Counted from the stretch's first letter, positions 31,694 through 46,672 are shown. The stretch is 64,000 nucleotides of DNA from Zoogloea oleivorans (GCA_030157785.1 JAOAUC010000055.1:186001-250000), one strand, 5' to 3'. Program-made: numbers and translations. Notes: generated by a model not told the origin, from the letters alone.

Positions 31694-32424
31694 CCCGGCT
31701 GCCCGATCAGGGCTGCCAGCGGTCCCAGCACCTCTTCGCCCACCGGCTCGAAGCGCTCGAAATGCAGGTCGTCGAGCACCCGCTTGCCGGACGGGTCGAG
31801 ATGCATGTTGCACAGGATGCGCTGGATCGCCTCGCGCTTGTCGTCCCACTCGGGCGACACCATGAAGCAGTGGAAGGCCCGGCCGCCCTGGCTCTCGCCC
31901 ACCACTTCCAGCTGGGCACGCGTCGCAGCGGCAAGGCCGGCCCAGGTTTCATTGAAGACAAACCCCAGATCGGCTTCGTCCTGCAGCACAGCCTTTGCGG
32001 CATTCAGGTGGTTGCCGACGAACTTGAAGCTGGCCCGGGCGGCATCGATGTCCAGCGCACGCAGCACATCCAGCCCCAGGTCGTGGATCACCAGCTTGTC
32101 GGTGGCGCTGGCAATGCGCGGGCCATCCACCGGCGCGGCACCTGCCTTGCGCACCACCACCGTCTCATCCACCACACCGGCCGGCCGGGCGACCGGCACG
32201 AAACCCTTGTCGCGGGCAAAGCACAGGGCGCTATAGGGGTTGGCATAGACGACGTGAAAGGCATGGTCGAGCACCGCCTGGCGCTCGACCAGAAAGTTGT
32301 CCTGCGGCTCGAAATGGATGCCGGTGCCGAGATTGCGCTGCAGATAGGTGTTGAGGGTGAACCAGCCAAGCAGGTTCTTGGCCGTGTCGTGGGGGCAGAC
32401 GCTGAGTTTGAAGGGGCTTGCCAT
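31690..32424 (-). CDS. PhnD/SsuA-type substrate-binding-like protein without signal peptide
   Basis: A 244-residue protein of the phosphate/phosphonate ABC binding fold (type II periplasmic-binding): LSVCPHDTAKNLLGWFTLNT, HVVYANPYSALCFARDKGF and KFVGNHLNAAKAVLQDEADL are typical. From the ATG at 32424 the protein starts MASPFKLSVCPHD directly at the first beta-strand, so no export signal is present; a longer in-frame extension to 32490 also lacks one. No permease or ATPase genes for phosphonate uptake adjoin. It may act as a cytosolic or sensor-type binding protein, or the real secretion signal has been lost. The ligand is unknown. Confidence 0.72.
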   Translation of the reverse strand: MASPFKLSVCPHDTAKNLLGWFTLNTYLQRNLGTGIHFEPQDNFLVERQAVLDHAFHVVYANPYSALCFARDKGFVPVARPAGVVDETVVVRKAGAAPVDGPRIASATDKLVIHDLGLDVLRALDIDAARASFKFVGNHLNAAKAVLQDEADLGFVFNETWAGLAAATRAQLEVVGESQGGRAFHCFMVSPEWDDKREAIQRILCNMHLDPSGKRVLDDLHFERFEPVGEEVLGPLAALIGQPG

Positions 32425-32515
32425 CGGGACGGGGATCTCTCTCGGGACTGGATTTCCGGCAAAAAAGCCGGGCTCGCATGATGTTAGCAAATCCCGTTGC
32501 GATTTTTCACCCTAC

Positions 32516-33502
32516 CTACATCCAGTCCACCAGCGACACCCCCGCCCCGAAGGTTGTCTGGCGGTGGTTGTAGTCGATCAGCGTTTCGCCATAGCCGCTG
32601 AACAGCTGCACGAAGCCCTTCAGGTTGCGGTGGATCGGAAAACTCCAGTCGAGCTGGGCGGAGCCGCGCTCATTGAGCAGATTGCCGCGCAGATTGAGGC
32701 CGATGCCATGATCGCCGAGCTTCCACATGGCCTGGATGTCGCCGTGGCCGAGGTAGCGGGTAATGTCCGGGTTGTCGTCGCTGCTGGCTTTTTCATGGAC
32801 CCGCACCCACGGGCGCAGGACCACCGCAAAGTCGCCACGCTCGATGCCCACCTGGGCAGTCAGCCGGTTCCAGCTGCGCGACAGGGGCTCGGGACGGCCA
32901 TTGGACTGGTGATTGAAGCCGACCGACATCATCTTCAGCTTGAAGCCGGCGCCCACGTCCAGGTTGGTACGGAACACCGCCATCAGCTCGGGCTCGTAGT
33001 CCGTCTCGCGGAAGGGCGAAGAGTCGCTCTTGTTGTAGATCTGCCAGCTGGATTGCTGGGTGTAGCCGAGCCACAGGTCGCCGTGACGGCCGAACAGGCC
33101 CTCCCACAACTTGGTCTTGAAGCTGATCTGATACTTGGATTCGACCGCGTTCACGTCCATTGGCGCGGCCAGCGTGTTCGACGGGTTGGCCGAGGTGGGC
33201 CGGGCGTTGGGTGAATTGCTGACGCGCCCGAGCAGGATGTAGGTGGGCTTGTAGGGCTTGATCAGGAAGGAGCCCTTCTTGTCCTCCGCGTCCAGTTCCC
33301 AGCGCGCCGAGAAGGGGCTCGTCTCGGCAACCTGGGGCGGAGGGGCTTCCTTGTGCGGCCGGCCGGCGGCCTCGTCGTAGCAGGCCAGGCGCTCGGTGTT
33401 GTCGGCGATCACAGCACAGGCTGCCGCATCGCCGGCGAACGCCCTGCCCGCCATGGTCAGCAATACTGCTGCACAGCCACCCGGAGCTAATTTCCTGTTC
33501 AT
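32516..33502 (-). CDS. pldA: Outer-membrane phospholipase A (PldA)
   Basis: A 328-residue outer-membrane beta-barrel hydrolysing phospholipids in a calcium-dependent, dimeric form. A cleavable signal peptide is evident (KLAPGGCAAVLLTMAGRAFA). The catalytic region GFNHQSNGR carries H198 and S200, followed by LSRSWNRL, equivalent to the His-Ser-Asn site of E. coli OMPLA. The C-terminus ends in a typical barrel strand with aromatic and hydrophobic alternation (TTFGAGVSLVDWM). The N-terminal 60 residues (DAAACAVIADNTERLACYDE) form an extra segment with two Cys absent from E. coli PldA. Confidence 0.92.
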   Translation of the reverse strand: MNRKLAPGGCAAVLLTMAGRAFAGDAAACAVIADNTERLACYDEAAGRPHKEAPPPQVAETSPFSARWELDAEDKKGSFLIKPYKPTYILLGRVSNSPNARPTSANPSNTLAAPMDVNAVESKYQISFKTKLWEGLFGRHGDLWLGYTQQSSWQIYNKSDSSPFRETDYEPELMAVFRTNLDVGAGFKLKMMSVGFNHQSNGRPEPLSRSWNRLTAQVGIERGDFAVVLRPWVRVHEKASSDDNPDITRYLGHGDIQAMWKLGDHGIGLNLRGNLLNERGSAQLDWSFPIHRNLKGFVQLFSGYGETLIDYNHRQTTFGAGVSLVDWM

Positions 33503-33512
33503 TCTTTCATCC

Positions 33513-38996
<5,484 letters not shown>

Positions 38997-39110
38997 GGGA
39001 GGCGGGTCGGAAAAAAGGGGGCAGGATCGAATTGTAGGCCTGTGGGCAGACCCGTCGATTCTCCATCGGTTCCCCCGGCCGACCCGCCGGAGAAAACCGC
39101 CCCTCAAGGC

Positions 39111-41084
39111 TCAGGGATTGATGAGCTTTTCCGTCGCCGCCTCATCCACCAGGGAATCGTCGTGGAAGGGGCGCGTATGCGGCGAGCCGATCTGCTGGGC
39201 AAGCGCCCGGCCGGTGATGGCAAGCACCGCCTCGCTGTCACCATCAGCCAGCAGCAGGATGTGCTGCAGCGGCCCGATGAAGGCCACGAAGCCGCGCATC
39301 ACCGTGCCGTCCGGCAGGCCAACGGCGACACAACCGCCCGGCTCCACCTCGGCCCATTCGGAGGCCAGGGGAAGTTCGCCGGCAAAATACTGCTTGTGCT
39401 TGAGCACCCGGAAATTCGGCAGTTCGCCCACCGGGCCAAGGAACGGCGGCACCGGGCGCCGCCGGGTGGATACCGGCAGGGGGCGCCCGGCAAGAATCGC
39501 GGCGTGCATCTCGCGGCACGCCGCCAGGCCGTCCTGGATCTTGTCCGGCGTCAGGCCGATGTAGGCCAGCCCCTGCTCCAGATCGCGGATCAGCCCGGGC
39601 AGCTGGGCCTGGAGCGACGGACGGACCACTGGGTCGGGGTTGGCGCTGGCCAGCAGGCGGCTGGCGATCTGCACCCGGGCCGCCCACTGGGGGCTTTCGG
39701 TGCCGTAGCGGTAGGCCGCCTTGGCGAGCACATGTACCCAGAATCCCTCGATGAAATCCCGTGCCACGGTGCTGACCTCGTGACCGACCATCAGGTAGAT
39801 CGCCCGGCTCGCCTGGTGCAGGGCCACTTCGCGGCGCTCCAGGCGGCAGGCTTCTTCCTCCAGGGCTGCGGCCCGGGCCAGGGCGGCCCGCTGGCGGGAA
39901 CGAAGCAGGTTCTCGGCGCTGTCGAGGGCTGCGGAAAAATCCTTCTCGGAAAGACGCGGGGCCTTGCCGAGGTCCTGGACCAGCAGCAGCAGCGCCCGGC
40001 AAACCGGCAACTCGGGTGGGCAGTTGGCCGGCAGGGTACGACCAAGGTTGGCAATCAGATCAAGCAGCAGCAGGGCCGGATGGCGCTTCGACGCCAGCAG
40101 GGTTTCGCTGCGCAGGGCCAGACGCAGCAGCGGCACCCGCAGCTGGGCAAGAATGGCCCGGATCGTTGCTGGCAGGCGCGGGTTGGCCGACGCATAGGCA
40201 CAGACCGCTTCGACCACCTCGACGGCCGCAGCCTTCGACGGGGCCAGCAGCGCGCTCAGTTCGCTCGCCCCCAGAGACGCCGGTACGCCTTCTCCGTATT
40301 GCTGGCGCTCGCCGAGCCACGCTTCGATGCGCGCCAGCAGGGCTGACGCCAGGCCGGGATCAAGATTGACCGCGTTCTGCGGCATGGCCTCGCGGCGGGC
40401 CAGCGCGGCCAGGCGCAGGGCATCGAGCGGGTGAATCGGCAGACTGCGGCGGGCGGCGGCAGACTCCGCCCAGTCTTCGGCGATACTCAGGGTCGGGTTC
40501 GGCGTGGGCGCCGCCCGGTAATGCGATGCGATGCCCGCATCGGCGAGCTGGTGCTCCAGATCCCGGTAGAAGCGGCCCAGGTGGCGCTGCAGGGGCTCTT
40601 CCAGCTGGGCCAGCAGCTTGAGTGCCTCGGCCGGGTTCAGGCGCTCTGCCTCCTTCAGCGCCCGCAGGGCGCGACACACGCTCTCGGCACCCACCGGCGA
40701 CTCATCTTCCAGCTCCGTGTCGCTACCGGCCAGGAGGGTCCGCATGCGCAGGTGAACCGCGGACAGCTCCCGCACGCAACGATCGCGCAGGCGCTGGTCC
40801 AGATTCATCAGTTCGATGGAGTAGTCCATATCCTCGTCATGCACCAGGCTGATCCGCGACGCGGTCATCCCGTGCGCCTGCTCGAAACCTTTGCGCTCCG
40901 TCAGGCCGGCGAGCTCGTCGAAACACTCACCGGCGGCACGGGTGAGCTCATCGAGCCAACCGGGGTGACGAATGACTTCACCGGCAGCCTGCCTGAGCGT
41001 CGCCAGGAAACTGTCACGGGAATAAGCAAGGAGCGAGTCTGCACGGATGGCAGGCTTGCCGCGGGGTCGGAGCGCTTGGGACAT
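39111..41084 (-). CDS. DUF1631-like protein
   Basis: A 657-residue predominantly helical protein without signal peptide or membrane helices. The N-terminal half has ISLVHDEDMDYSIELMNLDQ, resembling the LSLVDED..E segment of DUF1631 proteins (a family often near c-di-GMP or lipid genes but without defined activity). The C-terminal ~90 residues (FRVLKHKQYFAGELPLASEW then GGCVAVGLPDGTVMRGFVAF) look like a small beta-barrel, PilZ-like in size though the RxxxR and DxSxxG c-di-GMP residues are not evident. Transcribed toward the uvrA start with a 114-bp gap. Assignment is tentative. Confidence 0.6.
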   Translation of the reverse strand: MSQALRPRGKPAIRADSLLAYSRDSFLATLRQAAGEVIRHPGWLDELTRAAGECFDELAGLTERKGFEQAHGMTASRISLVHDEDMDYSIELMNLDQRLRDRCVRELSAVHLRMRTLLAGSDTELEDESPVGAESVCRALRALKEAERLNPAEALKLLAQLEEPLQRHLGRFYRDLEHQLADAGIASHYRAAPTPNPTLSIAEDWAESAAARRSLPIHPLDALRLAALARREAMPQNAVNLDPGLASALLARIEAWLGERQQYGEGVPASLGASELSALLAPSKAAAVEVVEAVCAYASANPRLPATIRAILAQLRVPLLRLALRSETLLASKRHPALLLLDLIANLGRTLPANCPPELPVCRALLLLVQDLGKAPRLSEKDFSAALDSAENLLRSRQRAALARAAALEEEACRLERREVALHQASRAIYLMVGHEVSTVARDFIEGFWVHVLAKAAYRYGTESPQWAARVQIASRLLASANPDPVVRPSLQAQLPGLIRDLEQGLAYIGLTPDKIQDGLAACREMHAAILAGRPLPVSTRRRPVPPFLGPVGELPNFRVLKHKQYFAGELPLASEWAEVEPGGCVAVGLPDGTVMRGFVAFIGPLQHILLLADGDSEAVLAITGRALAQQIGSPHTRPFHDDSLVDEAATEKLINP

Positions 41085-41429
41085 GGAGTGTGGAGGATTG
41101 GCTTGTTAAACAATGTTATACACAAGCCCTGTTAACGGGAAAACCGCAGCAAGCTTCAGCGTGATGAACGCCCTCTCCCGGGAAAATTGCAGGCCGCACG
41201 ACGAATACCGGCAAAACGCGCTAAAAATTAGCTGAAGACTCGGAATATCCGGCCGTAATTACTGGAGCAGAAACTTCCAGCCCCTCACTGTCCGCGCCAC
41301 TCCGGACGTGGAATCGTGACGCATTCCCGCGGATGTGCCCTTGAGATCGCACCCCGGGCCACGAAATGCTAAAATTGATATTTTTTATAAAATCAACAAT
41401 CTTTACCACCGCCGCCGGTAAATACTGTC
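41085..41429. promoter_or_regulatory. Divergent intergenic region upstream of the HDOD gene
   Basis: A 345-base region between two outward-facing genes, with AT-rich sequence at its right end. An extended -10 (TG-n-TAAAAT, 41367-41375) lies 55 bp before the HDOD start. No gene, hairpin terminator or repeat was recognised in the rest. Confidence 0.4.
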
Positions 41430-42287
41430 ATGAATACAGCCACCACCACTCGTCCGATCACCCAAGCAGAGCTTGAAGAAACCCTTGGTGCGATCCGTAT
41501 TCCCGCCTGTCCGGCGGCCGTCACGGAAGTCATGCGGGAAGCTGACAAGGAAGAGCCGCAACTGAAGGTTCTCGCCCGCATCATCGCGTCAGACGTCGGC
41601 ATGTCGGCGATGGCGGTAAAGCTCGCCAATTCGCCGATGTTCAGCTCGGGCAGCAAGGTGAAGAGCGTGCAGCAGGCGGTCAACCGGCTTGGTACCGCCA
41701 ACATCCGTAGCGTCGCCGTGGCCGTGGCCCTGCGCAATACGGCCGGCGACCTGCCGATCGACATGATGGAAAAATTCTGGGCACGGGCGTCGACCCTCGC
41801 CCTCGCGGCCGGCGTCCTGGCGCGCAAGCACGTGGGCGTTTCACCGGAAGCGGCATACACCTACGCCCTTTTCCAGGATGCAGCGATTCCGGTGATGATG
41901 CTGAACTTCCCCGAGTACGCAGCGATTTACGCCAGTGCCGGAGATTGCGGCGACCACCTGATCGAACAGGAACGGGAGCGCTTCCACTGCGACCACGCTG
42001 TCGTCGGCTGGCTGCTGGCCCGCAACTGGGGCCTGCCGGCCAGGATTGCATCGGCAATCCGTTACCACCACGATCCGGAGCGCTACATCCTCCCCGAGCA
42101 GGAGCTGCCCTCGGACGCCCTGGCCCTGATCGCCGTAACGCTCATCGCCGAGCATGTGATCACCGACTTCATTGAGGGCGCAGCCCCGGTCGAGGGGCGT
42201 GCCTTTGAAAACGCCAAGACCTTCCTCGGCACCTCGGAAGGCGATCTCGACGAATTCCGCGACATCATCGCCCACGCCCTGGGCTGA
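41430..42287 (+). CDS. HDOD domain signalling protein
   Basis: A 285-residue protein made almost entirely of one HDOD domain (about 15-215), a catalytically inactive relative of HD hydrolases that occurs in signalling proteins. Seen are IPACPAAVTEVMREADKEEP, IIASDVGMSAMAVKLANSPM, QQAVNRLGTANIRSVAVAVAL and a helix with HDXX-like remnants (DAAIPVMMLNFPEYA, RFHCDHAVVGWLLARNWGLP, AIRYHHDPE). HDOD proteins serve as scaffolds in chemotaxis, c-di-GMP and cell-cycle control; no enzymatic function is predicted. A monocistronic unit with its own AT-rich promoter region. Confidence 0.88.
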   Translation: MNTATTTRPITQAELEETLGAIRIPACPAAVTEVMREADKEEPQLKVLARIIASDVGMSAMAVKLANSPMFSSGSKVKSVQQAVNRLGTANIRSVAVAVALRNTAGDLPIDMMEKFWARASTLALAAGVLARKHVGVSPEAAYTYALFQDAAIPVMMLNFPEYAAIYASAGDCGDHLIEQERERFHCDHAVVGWLLARNWGLPARIASAIRYHHDPERYILPEQELPSDALALIAVTLIAEHVITDFIEGAAPVEGRAFENAKTFLGTSEGDLDEFRDIIAHALG

Positions 42288-42318
42288 AAACGGGCGCCTG
42301 CCAGCCGACCGCAGATGT

Positions 42319-42345
42319 AAAAATGCCCGCCGGAAGGGCGGGCAT
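42319..42345 (-). terminator. Intrinsic terminator of topB
   Basis: ATGCCCGCC (42323-42331) pairs with GGCGGGCAT (42337-42345). On the minus strand the stem is followed by TTTTT (complement of 42319-42323), giving a canonical intrinsic terminator for topB, which ends at 42366. Confidence 0.8.
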
Positions 42346-42365
42346 CGGATGGCTTGCCGAAGCGC

Positions 42366-44975
42366 CTATTCAGCCGCCGCAACCTTCTTGCGGGTTGCCG
42401 GCTTCTTGGCCGCAGGCGCCTTCTTTACTGCCGCTACTTTCTTCGGAGCGGCCTCTTTCTTCTCGACCGGCTCCTTGGCTGCAGCAGCCTTGCCAGCCGC
42501 CGGTGCCTTGGGCTCCTTCTTCTCGAACTCGAAGCCTACCTTGCCATCCTCCCCACGCACCAGGAAGGCCGAGAACTTGCGCTTGGTACGGCTGGAAACA
42601 AAACCCCTCAGCAGCTCGGTACGCCCGGTGTCGAGGAGCTTGTGCATCTGCTCCCGCTCAATGGGCTGCTGCAGAATGATCTTGCCCGACCGGAAATCAC
42701 AGGATTTTTCAGGGCCTACGGACTTCTCGCAGACGTAGGACAAGCCATGTTCATAAACCTGGGCGCTGCACTTGGGGCACTGACCGAGGGAGTCCTGACC
42801 CGAGAAATCCACCGGCTCGGCCGTTTCGTCGTCCTTCGGCTGGCCGAAGTCGAATTCGGGCAGCTTGTCGTCGTTGAGGCGGATCTCGGCGTTAAACAGC
42901 CGGCCCATCTTGTTGCGAAAACCCAGCAGCGGCCCGACGCGGCCAGTGGACAGCAGGGCTTCGATTTCCGGGATCTCGAACTGACGACCGGCGACGATCT
43001 TCCAGGCTTGCCAGTCGCAGGCCTGGCAGGCGAACTTCTTGTAGTTCTCCTTCACCAGACCACCGCACTTGGGGCAGGGCGTTGAAAGCGTTGCAAAGTC
43101 GCCGGGAACGGTGTCGGACTCGTAACGCTTGGCGCGCTCGACGATGTCCCGGGTCATGGCCTGGATGTGGCCCATGAACTCGGCGCGCGACAGGGCTCCA
43201 CGCTCCATCTGGCCGAGCTTGTGCTCCCACTCGCCGGTCAGTTCGGGCGAGGTCAGTTCGTTGGTTCCGAGACCGCGCAGCAGCGTGATCAGCGAGAAAG
43301 CCTTGGCGGTCGGGATCAGCTCCTTGCCATCGCGGATGACGTAGATTTCGCCGATCAGGTTCTCGATGATCTGGGCCCGGGTGGCCGGCGTACCGAGGCC
43401 GCGGCCCGCCATGGCGGCACGCAGTTCCTCGTCGTCCACCATCTTGCCGGCACCTTCCATGGCCGACAGCAGTGTTGCTTCGTTGAAGCGTGCCGGCGGC
43501 TTGGTGACCAGTGCCTTGACGAGGATGTCGTCCGTGCTGACCGTCTCGCCCTCGGCAACCGCCACCAGCTGGGGGGCTCCACCTTCGTCCTCGCTCACCG
43601 CCGCAGCCTTGCCATACACGGCCAGCCAGCCCGGATTGACGAGGATCTTGCCCTCGGTCTTGAAGGCTTCGCCCTCGACGCGGGTGATGCGGGTGGTGAT
43701 GCGGTATTCGGCAGCCGGGTAGAACACGGCCAGGAAGCGCCGGGTCACCAGGTCGTAGATCTTCGCTTCGGCTTCCGACAGGCTCTTGGGAGCGGTGCCG
43801 GTGGGGATGATGGCGAAGTGATCGGATATCTTGGTGTTGTTGAAGATGCGCTTGTTGGGCTTGGCCCAGCCATGCTTGACGATCTCGTTGGCAAACGGCG
43901 CGTAGGCGTCCGGCAAGCCACCGAGAATGCCCTTCACCTGGCCGACGTAGTCCTCCGGCAGCGCGCGGGCGTCGGTCCGGGGGTAGGTCAGCACCTTGTG
44001 CTTTTCGTACAGGGCCTGGGCCAGCTGCAGCGTGGTGCGGGCCGAGAAGCCGAAGCGGCCGTTAGCTTCCCGCTGCAGGGAGGTCAGATCGAAAAGCAGG
44101 GGCGAGAGCTGCGTGGTGGGCTTGGACTCTTCCTCCACGATGCCCGGCTTGCCTTCGCACTTGGCCTTGATCGCCTCGGCGCGGGCGGCGGTCCACAGGC
44201 GGAAGGGGGTGGCGTGCTCAGCCAGCGGCGTGCCCTCGTCGGGCTTCCTGAAGCCTTCGTCGAACCAGCGGCCGGCGTAGGCACCCGCCTGGCAGCCGAA
44301 GCTGGCTTCCAGTTCCCAGTAATCGGTGGGACGGAAGGCGCGGATCTTCTCTTCCCGCTCGACCATGATGGCCAGCGTCGGGGTTTGCACCCGGCCGACC
44401 GTGGTCAGATGGAAACCGCCGGTCTTGGAGTTGAAAGCGGTCATCGCCCGGGTGCCGTTGATGCCGATCAGCCAGTCGCTCTCGGCGCGGCACACGGCCG
44501 CTTCGCGCAGGCCTTCCACGTCCGAGGCGGGGCGCAGCTGGGCAAAACCGTCACGGATCGCGCCGGCGGTCATCGATTGCAGCCACAGGCGCTGCACCGG
44601 CTTGTTGGTGCCGGCATGCTGGGCGATGAAACTGAAGATCAGTTCCCCCTCGCGGCCCGCGTCACAGGCGTTGATCAGGCCGGTGACATCCTTGCGCTTG
44701 ATGAGACGGGTGAGGAGCTTGAGGCGGTCCTCGGTCTTCTCGATGGGGTTCAGTGCGAAATGCGGCGGGATGACGGGCAGGTGGGCAAAGGACCACTTGC
44801 CGCGCTTGACTTCGAACTCCTCCGGCACGGTCAGCTCGAGCAAATGACCGACTGCCGAGGAAAGCACGTAGTGCTCGGACTCGAAGTAATCCTTTTCCTT
44901 GGTGAAGCCGCCGAGGGAGCGGGCGATGTCCGCCGCAACCGAAGGTTTTTCCGCGATGATCAGCTGCTTGCTCAT
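42366..44975 (-). CDS. topB: DNA topoisomerase III
   Basis: Type IA topoisomerase that decatenates DNA through a transient single-strand break. It has 869 residues. The N-terminal toprim domain starts QLIIAEKPSVAADIARSLGG and continues NACDAGREGELIF. The active-site Tyr is Y331 in VLTYPRTDARALP. C-terminal to the core are two zinc-ribbon segments (CPKCGGLVKENYKKFACQAC, CPKCSAQVYEHGLSYVCEKS) and a 60-residue tail of Ala, Lys and Pro repeats (PVEKKEAAPKKVAAVKKAP) resembling histone H1, probably aiding DNA binding. The tail makes the protein longer than E. coli TopB (653 aa). Confidence 0.95.
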   Translation of the reverse strand: MSKQLIIAEKPSVAADIARSLGGFTKEKDYFESEHYVLSSAVGHLLELTVPEEFEVKRGKWSFAHLPVIPPHFALNPIEKTEDRLKLLTRLIKRKDVTGLINACDAGREGELIFSFIAQHAGTNKPVQRLWLQSMTAGAIRDGFAQLRPASDVEGLREAAVCRAESDWLIGINGTRAMTAFNSKTGGFHLTTVGRVQTPTLAIMVEREEKIRAFRPTDYWELEASFGCQAGAYAGRWFDEGFRKPDEGTPLAEHATPFRLWTAARAEAIKAKCEGKPGIVEEESKPTTQLSPLLFDLTSLQREANGRFGFSARTTLQLAQALYEKHKVLTYPRTDARALPEDYVGQVKGILGGLPDAYAPFANEIVKHGWAKPNKRIFNNTKISDHFAIIPTGTAPKSLSEAEAKIYDLVTRRFLAVFYPAAEYRITTRITRVEGEAFKTEGKILVNPGWLAVYGKAAAVSEDEGGAPQLVAVAEGETVSTDDILVKALVTKPPARFNEATLLSAMEGAGKMVDDEELRAAMAGRGLGTPATRAQIIENLIGEIYVIRDGKELIPTAKAFSLITLLRGLGTNELTSPELTGEWEHKLGQMERGALSRAEFMGHIQAMTRDIVERAKRYESDTVPGDFATLSTPCPKCGGLVKENYKKFACQACDWQAWKIVAGRQFEIPEIEALLSTGRVGPLLGFRNKMGRLFNAEIRLNDDKLPEFDFGQPKDDETAEPVDFSGQDSLGQCPKCSAQVYEHGLSYVCEKSVGPEKSCDFRSGKIILQQPIEREQMHKLLDTGRTELLRGFVSSRTKRKFSAFLVRGEDGKVGFEFEKKEPKAPAAGKAAAAKEPVEKKEAAPKKVAAVKKAPAAKKPATRKKVAAAE

Positions 44976-45068
44976 GCCTGTAGTGCGTTTTGCAACGCCT
45001 GACTCAGGTTATTGGGGGAGCGGCGCATCATACGGAAGCCTGCGCCGGGCATGCAAGCAGCCCGCCGA

Positions 45069-45548
45069 TCAGTGCAGCGCGTATGAAGCCGTCTCTTCTT
45101 CGTCTTCGTCGGACTCGTTGAGCAGTTCGTCGAGGATCAGGCCATTGATCGGGCGATCCTGCTGCCACAGCACCATCAGCACGATGACTTTGAGATTGTC
45201 GAGTTCGATCTCGGTTTCGCCAAGCGCCAGCGCCCGCTCGACAATCATCTCGCGGCATTCGGCATCCAGGATGCCTGCGTTTTCGAGAAACAGCAGGAAA
45301 CCGCGGCACTCGACACCCAGCCGGACGAGTTCGTCGTCGGCGTAGATGCGCAGCGACCCGGGCCGTGCGCACTGGGCCGGGCCTTCGCCGTCGGACAGCT
45401 GGCGCAGGCCGGACAGCCAGTCGAGGGCTTCGGCGATTTCTTCTTCCTCGAAACCGGCTGCGGTAAGTTTGCGGGCCAGTTGCGCGGGTTCCGGGCACGC
45501 GTCGGCGTGAACGTAGTTCTCGAAGAGGTACACGAGGATATCGAACAT
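45069..45548 (-). CDS. smg: Smg family protein (DUF494)
   Basis: A 159-residue conserved cytosolic protein of unknown biochemical role, found between topB and dprA in many beta- and gammaproteobacteria. The start MFDILVYLFENYVHADACPE, the block AALDWLSGL-like sequence EIAEALDWLSGL, LRIYADDELVRLGVECRGFL and KVIVLMVLWQQDRPINGLIL are all typical, with a Glu-rich end (ESDEDEEETASYALH). The gene follows dprA by 29 nt, in the common order. Confidence 0.93.
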   Translation of the reverse strand: MFDILVYLFENYVHADACPEPAQLARKLTAAGFEEEEIAEALDWLSGLRQLSDGEGPAQCARPGSLRIYADDELVRLGVECRGFLLFLENAGILDAECREMIVERALALGETEIELDNLKVIVLMVLWQQDRPINGLILDELLNESDEDEEETASYALH

Positions 45549-45577
45549 GGCGCGTGGGCCTGAGGCCGGTCGTTTTT

Positions 45578-46672
45578 TCAGAGGCGCTGGAGACGCCCTC
45601 CGGGCAGGCGTGACACGCGCCCGTCGAGTTCCAGCGCAAGCAGAATGGCGTAGAGCGCTTCCGGCGTCAAGCTGGTGCGGTGCACCAGCGTGTCTACGTC
45701 TACGGGATCGTGGCCCACGGCGTCGAGCACCCGGGCCTCCTCCCCGCTCGCCTCGAAAAGGGCGAGATCACGGGCTGGCGCCGCTTCCGGAGGCGCCAGG
45801 CGCAGCTCTTCGAGTATGTCGGCGGCAGATTCGACCAGTTTTGCACCGTCGCGGATCAGGCGGTGGCAACCTCGCGCCAGCGGCGAATGGATCGAGCCCG
45901 GGATGGCGAAAACCTCGCGCCCGCAGTCGGTGGCCAGACGTGCGGTGATCAGGGAGCCGCTCTTTACCGCAGCCTCGACCACCAGTACACCGCTGGCGAG
46001 GCCGGCGATCAGACGGTTGCGACGCGGAAAGTTGTGGGCCAGCGGGCCGATGCCGAGGGGGAACTCGCTGATGATCACCCCGCTCTCGGCAATACGCCGG
46101 GCCAGTTCGGCATTGCGAGCCGGGTAGATGCGGTCGGCACCGGTGCCGATCACGGCCACGGTACTGCCGGAACCGCTCAGACCACCCCGGTGGGCCGCGG
46201 CATCGATGCCCAGGGCCAGGCCGCTGACGATGGTCAGCCCGGCAGCAGACAGGGCCGTGGAGAAGGCTTCGGCGTTGGCTTCCCCCTGGGGCGTGGCGCT
46301 GCGGGCGCCCACCACGGCGATGGACGGCCGGGACAGCAGGGCCGTATCGCCCTTCACGTAAAGCAGCACCGGCGGATCGGGGATTTCGAGCAGGGACGCG
46401 GGATAGGCCGCATCGCCGAGGGTCAGGATGGCATTGCCCGGCCGGGCTTGCCATTCGAGGGCCAGATCGACGGCGGCGGTCGCGTCGTGGTCGAGCAGTT
46501 TGCCGGCAAGGGGCGCGCCGACCACCGCCGCGACGGGACCAAACCCTGCGCTGTAGATGCCTTCGGGCAGCCCGAAGGCGGCCAGCAACTGGCGCTGGGC
46601 GGCGGCGCCCAGACCCGGCGTGAGGGTCAGGCGCAACCAGGGGGCGAGCGGGTGCTTATCCGGCAAGGGCAA
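45578..46672 (-). CDS. dprA: DNA-processing protein DprA
   Basis: Loads RecA onto incoming single-stranded DNA during natural transformation and protects it. It has 364 residues. An N-terminal helical (SAM-like) part is followed by the Rossmann-fold DprA domain (about 75-285) with IAVVGARSATPQGEANAEAF, VSGLALGIDAAAHRG and GTGADRIYPARNAELARRI. A C-terminal winged-helix part (DPVDVDTLVHRTSLTPEALY) completes it. The first in-frame start is a TTG at 46670-46672, 9 nt after the stop of the LysM gene; no ATG is suitable nearby, so TTG initiation or coupled translation is inferred. Confidence 0.92.
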   Translation of the reverse strand: MPLPDKHPLAPWLRLTLTPGLGAAAQRQLLAAFGLPEGIYSAGFGPVAAVVGAPLAGKLLDHDATAAVDLALEWQARPGNAILTLGDAAYPASLLEIPDPPVLLYVKGDTALLSRPSIAVVGARSATPQGEANAEAFSTALSAAGLTIVSGLALGIDAAAHRGGLSGSGSTVAVIGTGADRIYPARNAELARRIAESGVIISEFPLGIGPLAHNFPRRNRLIAGLASGVLVVEAAVKSGSLITARLATDCGREVFAIPGSIHSPLARGCHRLIRDGAKLVESAADILEELRLAPPEAAPARDLALFEASGEEARVLDAVGHDPVDVDTLVHRTSLTPEALYAILLALELDGRVSRLPGGRLQRL

